DNA of 64,000 nucleotides, from assembly GCA_030549205.1 (NCBI GenBank), contig JAUKTV010000011.1:806001-870000 (forward strand), read 5' to 3'. Positions 56,701-64,000 of this stretch are shown here, in pieces. Each line of letters opens with the position of its first letter. Positions within the stretch are counted from its first letter, which is position 1. Made by a program: the position numbers and the translations under genes. This DNA is from Apiosordaria backusii. Lineage: Eukaryota > Ascomycota > Sordariomycetes > Sordariales > Lasiosphaeriaceae. The notes beneath the pieces are model-generated. The model was given only the letters and a program-made list of their open reading frames with translations. It did not search any database and had not been told where the DNA came from.

Positions 56701-57605
56701 GAGGGTATCATCGTGGTTCAAGCGCACCTCGAAAGATGGAGCCAGTGCCACTGTCACCCCTACCACGGAGACTTTCTCTCAGCCCAGCGAGGAATATGCC
56801 GATTCGGAGGCTGGCGGGCCAAACAGGCCTGTCTCCCATTCAGTTGATGAATCTGCAGCATCACGCGCACAGAAGAAGAAGGCATTCAATTTGTCATTCT
56901 GGAAGAGCAACAAGAGTGGACCGAAGATGTCCATTGGAGGTAAGCAGCGGATTCAACTCCGTACACTAGGCTGTTCAGTACTGACTTCTACTTCCCGGAT
57001 TGCAGATTCCGAGTTTGAAGATGTACATATTCACGAGGACGGGAAGCCTAATAAGAAGTCCAAGGAGAAACATACCAGTGTAGCTGGGCAGAGCGTCTGG
57101 TCGGAGAGCGATGGAGGCGGCCGCAAGATCGAGGTGCAGCAAAACTGGCTGGCGCGGCTCTTCCGGGTCAAGCCGGCCATGCGATATCTCTGTTTCGATA
57201 TTCCGAAGCGGCGCGCGCGTCAGGAGATAGCGATTCTTCTTCGCGACTGGCGCAAGTATGGCATCAAGGATATTGAGGTCGACAAGGAGCGCAACATCAT
57301 CTTTGCTCGTGTTGCAGCCAAGAATTGTAAGTTGTTTTCACATGACCTGTTCCAACATTTGTTTCTAACCACCGGTATTTTCAGATCTCAACCTCAAGGA
57401 AGTCTCTTTTGCCGTCGAACTCATGACTGTCATTGAGCACGGAAAGCGAAACCAGCTCTGCATTGCCCGGTTCACGCAGGAGAAGGGTGCCGCCAGCAGC
57501 TTCCACAAGGTGGTGGAAGCCATCAACACGGCCTTTGTTAACCGGGCTCTCATGATTACCGACAAGCGGAAGATCAATATGATGATCAAGACGCTCAACT
57601 CCTGA
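53714..57605 (+). CDS. gin4: Gin4/Hsl1/Kcc4-type septin-associated serine/threonine kinase
   Basis: Nim1-related kinase; such enzymes control septin assembly and morphogenesis. Five exons are inferred: 53714-54387, 54448-55170, 55225-56939, 57006-57326 and 57385-57605, giving 1,217 aa. The kinase domain spans about 125-402: LGKGTSARV loop, VAIK (Lys156), HRDLKPEN (Asp275), DFG (293-295), GSPHYAAPE and DIWSMGVI. A very long Ser/Pro-rich linker follows. The last 140 residues form a KA1-like domain (IPKRRARQEIAILLRDWRKY...VELMTVIEHG) that typically binds acidic phospholipids. Intron 4 (56940-57005) is 66 nt without an in-frame stop, so retention would add 22 residues. Gin4, Hsl1 and Kcc4 cannot be separated here. 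Confidence 0.88.
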
Positions 57606-58736
57606 GTTGACGACGCCCGTACATATCCTTTCTTTGCACCTGTTTTTTATTCTTCAACGTGCCCCTGCTCATACTTGCCGTCGACTCGATGGAAGGAAAT
57701 CAAGGTGTTCTTTTCTGGTGTCTAGGTCTGGAGTTTGGCTTTTTTTGACGAGGTTGTTTCTTCGTCTATATGGAGGATCTTGGCTACCAAGGTCTGGTAA
57801 TATTACTATTGGAGTAAAGACGGACGGCAGGCATACTATGAGTTTGTGGAATAGGTCCGAGGAAAGACGGGGAAGCATTGGGGATGTTCGGGTCAGATGG
57901 ATACAGACGGGGTCTTGGTCAGGAGATCATTCTTGTTTTTGTTTGGCATTTGTAGCGCTGGAGCATGATGAAGGGGTGCAGGGAAGGGGCGTGATTTATC
58001 TTCTTTTCTGAGGCATTCAGCGACGGAGGTATATGCGTATTCTGTCGGGCTGAATGGTGTTTCTTCAGGTAGATACCCCCACGCTGGTTTGGGTCTTGTA
58101 TTGAGGTTTTTATACCTTCTATGCACAAAATTCTGGGGGATGGCAGTTAGGTAGAGAGGATGAATGTAATCAATAATGTGTTATCATTAGCACTAATATC
58201 CCTTTTTCGTGAAGGGGAATGGATTCAGGGGTTTGTTTTGTTACGGGAGCAGGGTTGCTGGGGGCAGCGGCGGGCGAATCGGCGATGTTCTGTTCGATTC
58301 TGCAAATAACGAATTGCCGGGTGACTTTCCGGGGGTGGGACACTGGGGAATTGCCCAATTATCTTAACGTTTCGATGTCGGGATCTGCCGGACCGGCGCG
58401 GACGGAAGGGTTGATGGCTAAGCCAGCCAAGTTGTTGGGAAAGTGGTCGCAAGTAGAAAAAAAAGGCAGAGCGCGTTTTTTCATTTCAACTTTTTGGCGC
58501 ATCACCTTATCACCTAATACCTCATTCTCGCAGCACTCCCTCTGGTCTGTGGGTTTTCGGCGCCGGAGTTTCAGTCATTGATACCTGCTTAATTATTGTA
58601 TGTACTGTACCAAGCACCAGTGAAAGCACACCCCTCTTTCTGATCGGCACCCCGCCTGCGCCTGCGGTCAACTGTTAACCACCTTCCGGCGCTAGATACA
58701 GGGCTACGTTTGTTTGTCAGGCGACTTTTTTCCAGC
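57606..58736. other. Intergenic, fumarase promoter
   Basis: About 1.1 kb without a supported gene; short frames lack features. It contains the kinase 3' UTR and the fumarase promoter. Confidence 0.4.
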
Positions 58737-59996
58737 ATGCTTCGGTCGGTTCGCATTGCCGGGCCCGCAGCCCGCGCCAGCTTTGGGGTGCCGAGGACAG
58801 CCAGTCGTTCGCTGAGCACATGTCTCAAGGCGTCGGCCGGTGCATGCAACGCTCCCATTTCGTCACTTTCCAACAGCCAAACCGCCACCCCCGCCATCCG
58901 CCACCAGAGAACCTTCCACAGTAGTGCCGCGAGAATGACAGCCAACACCAGAACCGAGAGCGATGCCTTTGGCGAGATCCAGGTCCCGGCCGACAAGTAC
59001 TGGGGCGCTCAGACGGAGCGCTCGCTCGAGAACTTCCGCATCAACCAGCCCCAGGACCGCATGCCCCCGCCTATCGTCAAGGCGTTCGGTATCCTGAAGG
59101 GCGCTGCGGCGACGGTGAACATGCGCTATGGCCTTGGTATATATTCTGCGCCGTCTTTGCGCGCTGCTTCAATGCGCTACGGGTCAGTTCGTCTGAAGAA
59201 GAATGAGGGGCTAACGATGGGCAATTTTTACAGATCCTGAGATTGGCAAGGCCATCCAGCAGGCCGCGAAGGAGGTTGCTGACCTCAAGCTCCTCGACCA
59301 CTTCCCCCTCGTCGTCTGGCAGACCGGCTCCGGTACCCAGTCCAACATGAATGCCAATGAGGTCATCAGCAACAGGGCTATCGAGATTCTGGGCGGCAAG
59401 ATGGGCTCCAAGAAGCCTGTGCACCCCAACGACCATGTCAACCGCTCGGCTTCGTCCAACGATACCTTCCCCACCGTGATGCACATTGCCGCCGTGCTCG
59501 AGATCGAGAACACTCTGCTCCCGGCGCTCAAGAGCCTGCGCGATGCGCTCCAGGCCAAGGTTGAGGAGTTTGAGGCCAAGAAGATTATCAAGATTGGCCG
59601 CACCCATCTCCAGGATGCTACTCCCCTGACTCTGGCTCAGGAGTTCAGCGGCTATGTTGCCCAGCTCGACTTCGGCATCAAGCGTGTTGAGTCCTCCCTT
59701 CCCGACCTGCGCCTCCTCGCGCAGGGCGGTACCGCCGTCGGCACCGGCATCAACACCTTTGAGGGCTTCGCTGAGGCCATTGCCGAGGAGGTCTCCAAGA
59801 TGACCGGCACCGAGTTCAAGACTGCCCCCAACAAGTTCGAGGCGCTCGCTGCCCACGACGCTATTGTCCAGGCCCATGGCAGCCTCAACACCCTTGCTGC
59901 CTCGCTCAGCAAGATCGCTCAGGATATTCGCTACCTCGGCAGCGGTCCCCGTTGTGGTCTCGGCGAGCTCAACCTTCCCGAGAACGAGCCCGGTTC

Positions 59997-60041
<45 letters not shown>

Positions 60042-60505
60042 CACCATGGTCTGCGCTCAGGTCATGGGTAACCACGTTGCTTGCACCATTGGTGGCATGA
60101 ACGGCCAGTTCGAGCTCAACGTGTACAAGCCCTTGATCATCCGCAACCTCTTGCACAGCATCCGCATCTTGGCCGATGGCATGAAGAGCTTCGAGAAGAA
60201 CCTTGTTGTTGGTCTCGCGGCTAACGAGAAGAAGATTGCCAGCATCATGAAGGAGTCGTAAGTGTTCCTGGTATGAAATCCACCGACACCGATTGTGTAC
60301 TGACAGAATTGTTAGCCTCATGTTGGTTACCTGCCTCAACCCCAAGATTGGCTACGACATGGCCAGCAAGGTTGCCAAGAACGCTCACAAGAAGGGCCTG
60401 ACCCTCAAGGAGAGCGCCATGGAGCTCAAGGCTCTCACTGAGGAGGAGTTTGACACCCTCGTCAGACCCGAGCTCATGATTGGCCCCTCGCCCTACAAGG
60501 GTTAA
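58737..60505 (+). CDS. fum1: Fumarate hydratase (class II), mitochondrial and cytosolic
   Basis: Fumarase interconverts fumarate and malate in the TCA cycle. Three exons are inferred: 58737-59136, 59234-60257 and 60316-60505, giving 537 aa. The start MLRSVRIAGPAARASFGV is a strong mitochondrial presequence. An internal ATG at 58935 (MTANTRTESDAFGEI) lies just before the mature enzyme and could yield a cytosolic form. Class II motifs are GSGTQSNMN, HPNDHVNRSASSNDTFP, KIGRTHLQDATP and the signature GSSIMPGKVNP (from about residue 387). Active-site residues look intact. It is immediately upstream of malate synthase in the same orientation; in fungi these are separate transcripts. Confidence 0.96.
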
Positions 60506-62603
60506 ATCTGCCTCCAAAACTGCTGGAAAGAAGAAGAGAGCGCAAGGGGTGATTTGTGGCGGGCTATCGTGTAGTCGTTTCTAACCTCCCCTTCATTGGG
60601 TAAAGGTTTGAGACTTGGGCAAAAACCCAAAGGCAGCGGTAAAGCTCAACCACATCACCCATCACTTGCGCGCGCTCGTGTAATAATACCCTCGTCTTGA
60701 CAAGCCCTTACCTACCTACGTACATACCTTCTACCTTTTTTTACCTTAGCCTCCAGTGTACGCAATGTGTTATGATCAGGATTTGGACGAAAAATGAAAA
60801 TTGATACCACTATATATACTACTTTGTTGAGCAAGGAAGACGGGCACCAGTCTCATATATCATGATGATGTGTCACTGAGCTAAAGAGTCAAAGGTCCAG
60901 CAGGAGCCGAGCCACGGGTATTCCACGTGTTCCGTGTGCGTTTCCCACGTAATGATATGCAAACCACATTCACAGGTGAAGAAGGAGCTTTGGCCTTTGT
61001 CGGTGTCACTTGCCTGATACATACCTACGGAGCGTTCGTATTGCGACATCGCATACATACGCAGCACTGAATGGGCCTACAACCCTGGCAAGATATCGGG
61101 AAGTATCGGCAATGACGGCCGGGCGGCGACGGCAATAAGATGTCACAGCGCAACAGGGCCAGGCATGCGTGACGCCGCGGGATGTGGAGAGTCGATGACC
61201 TCGGCTCTGGACCGGCAGATCGGAGCTTCACGGTGCTGGAGAAAGGTGGGGATGGCGTACGGATACAGACCCGGTAAGCCAAGAAAGTTGGGGGAGCCGG
61301 GGGTATCGGGGCTTGGCTGATGCTGATTTGGTTGCAGATGTGGTGGTTATCGATTACTTGATGGTATCGAGATAAAGAAACACAAGGGGATTTTGAATCT
61401 GATAATCGCCGATATCGCTGGGGAGAAATGGTAGAGGGGGGATAATATTAGTGGATTGGAAACCAAGATAGATATAGAAGTTTTGGATGTTGAAAATGGG
61501 GTGGTATATGGGGATGATAAAAAGAATTGATGGGTTGAAAGGTCGAAAGGAAACGGCGGGGTCCCAGCTTTGATGACCTCACTGTCATGACTGCGACATG
61601 ATGGGCGGCGCGGCACATGTCACATGTGAAGCACCACCAGCGAAGAAGCCGTTTTGAATGTCGTCTACCCCACATTCAGGGGCATGAGCCAATGGTAGCG
61701 GCTGCAGGCCCCGAACGACCGAGCAAATGGGACGAAATATCCATGAATTGGCGAGGCAAAGGGAACGGCGACCAACCACATGTTATGGATTTTTTTTTTG
61801 GCTGGAGTGAAGATCTGGGGGAGGCGATTCGGTTGATGATGCCCTTGAACCGGATTGCCGAGTGGTGAGTGAAGAGGGATGGATGGGTTTTATCTAGGGG
61901 GACTGGGGGAGGATAGATATAGGTCTAGCTTCGTGTCGCTCAGAACGTCGTCATAGTTTTGGCAGACATCATCAAAACAACCGAGCTTAAACTTTGGCCG
62001 CATGCGGTTTTGCTTTTTAATTTCAACAACACAACGCACTTGCACTCTGACAACGGCTTTACCCAATTGATAATTATCTCGAAAAGAGACAGACGAGGGG
62101 TTAGTTCCATATTGGTGAGTCAGGGTAGTTCCTTTTTTTACAATCAGCTAGACAGATTGGGGTGGTGTCTGTCGGTCACGGGTATCCGTGGTCCTCTCAA
62201 GTCAGAGCTTCTTAAAGCTCTAGATCTCCCACCATCAGACCCCCTTTTGTTCTTTTCTTTCCCATTTTCCTGATAAACATCCGCGTTTCTGACCTCATAC
62301 GTCAATTGATCGCTCCCCGCCTTTCTTTGTTCCATTTCCCCATACAGTTCCCTCCACAATTTTGGGAACACCGCCCCGCTACCAATTGGCAGCTCTTAAA
62401 CACTTGACCCGCGGCTCACCTCGGCATTTACAAACCGTTAGCGATTGTTGATTGACTCAGCTGTCCCTTTCGTCACGAGGATCTAACGTTTTTTGGTTTG
62501 TTAGTATATATATATATATATATAAACAGTCCGCCCCCCTTTTTTTGGAAACGAGCTTTACCGAAGCTACAACCACCACAACCACCTACACAACATCATC
62601 ACA
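60506..62603. other. Intergenic, malate synthase promoter
   Basis: About 2.1 kb with no supported gene. A (TA)10 run lies at 62505-62524, close to the malate synthase start. The left end contains the fumarase 3' UTR. Confidence 0.4.
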
Positions 62604-64000
62604 ATGGCTAGCAACGAGTCCATCCTTCAGGGCGTCAACGTCCTCGGCCCCGTTTCGGAGTCGCAAAAGAAGATTCTCACACCCGAGGCCCTCGCCTTCA
62701 TCGCTTTGCTTCAGCGGTCCTTCAACTCTACCCGCAAGGCCCTGCTTGAGCGCCGCAAGATCCGCCAGGCCGAGCTCGACAAGGGCGCGCTGCCTGACTT
62801 CCTCCCAGAGACTAAGCACATCCGCGAGAACCCAACATGGAAGGGCGCGGCGCCCGCTCCGGGGCTGGTGGACCGCCGTGTGGAGATCACGGGCCCTACT
62901 GACCGGAAGATGGTGGTGAATGCGCTGAACTCTAATGTGTGGACTTATATGGCTGATTTTGAGGGTGAGTGAGCTTTTGTTCATTTTGGGATTGAAGGCG
63001 AGGGGTGTTACTGACATGTGATCCGCAGACTCCAGCGCTCCCACATGGGAGAACATGGTCAACGGCCAGGTCAACCTCTACGACGCCAACCGCCGCCAGG
63101 TCGACTTCAAGATCGGCAACAAGGAGTACAAGCTCCGCACCGACAAGAAGCTCCCCACTCTGATTGTCCGCCCCCGCGGCTGGCATCTCGAGGAGAAGCA
63201 CGTCACTGTCGACGGCGAGCCCATGTCCGGCTCCCTGTTCGATTTCGGTCTGTACTTCTTCCACAACGCCTTCCAGACCGTCAAGATGGGCTTCGGCCCG
63301 TACTTTTACCTCCCTAAGATGGAGTCCCACCTCGAGGCCCGTCTTTGGAACGATGTCTTCAACCTCGCTCAGGATTACATCGGCATGCCCAGGGGTACCA
63401 TCCGCGGTACCGTCCTCATTGAGACCATCTTGGCTGCGTTCGAGATGGACGAGATCATCTACGAGCTCCGCGACCACTCTTCTGGTTTGAACTGCGGCAG
63501 ATGGGATTACATCTTCAGCGTCATCAAGAAGTTCCGCCAAAACTCCAACTTTGTCCTGCCCGACCGCAGCGCTGTCACCATGACCGTCCCCTTCATGGAC
63601 GCCTACGTCAAGCTGCTCATCCAGACCTGCCACAAGCGCGGCGTTCACGCCATGGGCGGCATGGCTGCGCAGATTCCCATCAAGGACGACCCCAAGGCTA
63701 ACGAGGTTGCCATGGAGGGCGTCAGGGCTGACAAGCTGCGCGAGGTGAAGGCTGGTCATGACGGTACCTGGGTTGCTCACCCCGCGCTTGCTGGCATCGC
63801 GGTGGAGATCTTCAACAAGCACATGCCTACTCCCAACCAGCTGTTTGTCAGGAGGGAGGATGTCAAGATTGGGCAGAATGATTTGCTGAATATGAACGTT
63901 CCGGGCCAGATTACCGAGGCGGGGATCAGGAAGAATCTGAATATTGGGTTGGGGTATATGGAGGCTTGGGTTAGGGGGGTTGGGTGTGTGCCTATTAACT
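62604..64000 (+). CDS. acu-9: Malate synthase (5' part, cut by the window edge)
   Basis: Malate synthase condenses acetyl-CoA and glyoxylate, normally in peroxisomes during growth on acetate or fat. Exon 1 is 62604-62964; exon 2 begins at 63029 and runs off the window, giving about 444 residues of an enzyme usually near 540 aa. The N terminus is MASNESILQGVNVLGPV. Family motifs include WENMVNGQVNLYDA, RPRGWHLEEKH with the active-site Arg, TIRGTVLIETI and GLNCGRWDYIFS. The peroxisomal targeting signal would be at the C terminus, outside this window. The intron has a GTGAGT donor and a CCGCAG acceptor. Confidence 0.96.

Overview
The window looks like nuclear DNA of a filamentous ascomycete (Pezizomycotina), most likely a sordariomycete. 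The evidence is 50-75 nt introns with GTRNGT donors and CTRAC-type branch sites, well-spaced single genes on both strands, a RID-type cytosine methyltransferase (the fungal RIP/MIP class), and typical fungal genes such as CHS5, a GH76 mannosidase and glyoxylate-cycle malate synthase. Exon structures were inferred by hand from splice signals, phase and protein continuity; no transcript data were available.

Layout. Positions 1-5,300 are gene-poor, with two GC-rich tandem-repeat blocks and one incomplete membrane-protein gene. A compact element with perfect RNA polymerase III A and B boxes, a long hairpin and a T6 terminator lies at 5,298-5,444 (minus). From 5.8 to 11 kb are a GH76 cell-wall mannosidase (minus) and an ELL-associated-factor gene (plus). 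From 11.8 to 26.5 kb is a nucleic-acid block: a RID-type methyltransferase (minus), an HhH-GPD DNA glycosylase in head-to-head orientation (plus), and a four-exon SEN1 helicase (plus) whose last intron is GC-AG. From 28.7 to 34.5 kb are a long disordered orphan protein, a Ulp1-like cysteine-protease gene carrying an in-frame TAG, and a short-chain dehydrogenase broken by a one-base deletion in a G run. From 34.6 to 41.6 kb are CHS5, a small orphan, eIF1A and the WASP homologue Las17. From 42.5 to 52.2 kb are two very small genes, XPF/RAD1 and SMC5. From 53.7 kb to the end are a Gin4/Hsl1-type septin kinase, fumarase with a mitochondrial presequence, and the 5' two-thirds of malate synthase, cut by the window edge.

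Functional themes. Five proteins of DNA methylation, base excision, R-loop resolution, nucleotide excision and SMC5/6 repair fall within about 40 kb. Las17, CHS5, GH76 and Gin4 all serve polarized growth, wall assembly or septation. Fumarase and malate synthase are adjacent and both supply malate. These are loose neighbourhoods, not operons. The observations most worth following up are the Pol III-like RNA locus, the RID/glycosylase head-to-head pair, and the two interrupted genes near 32-34 kb.
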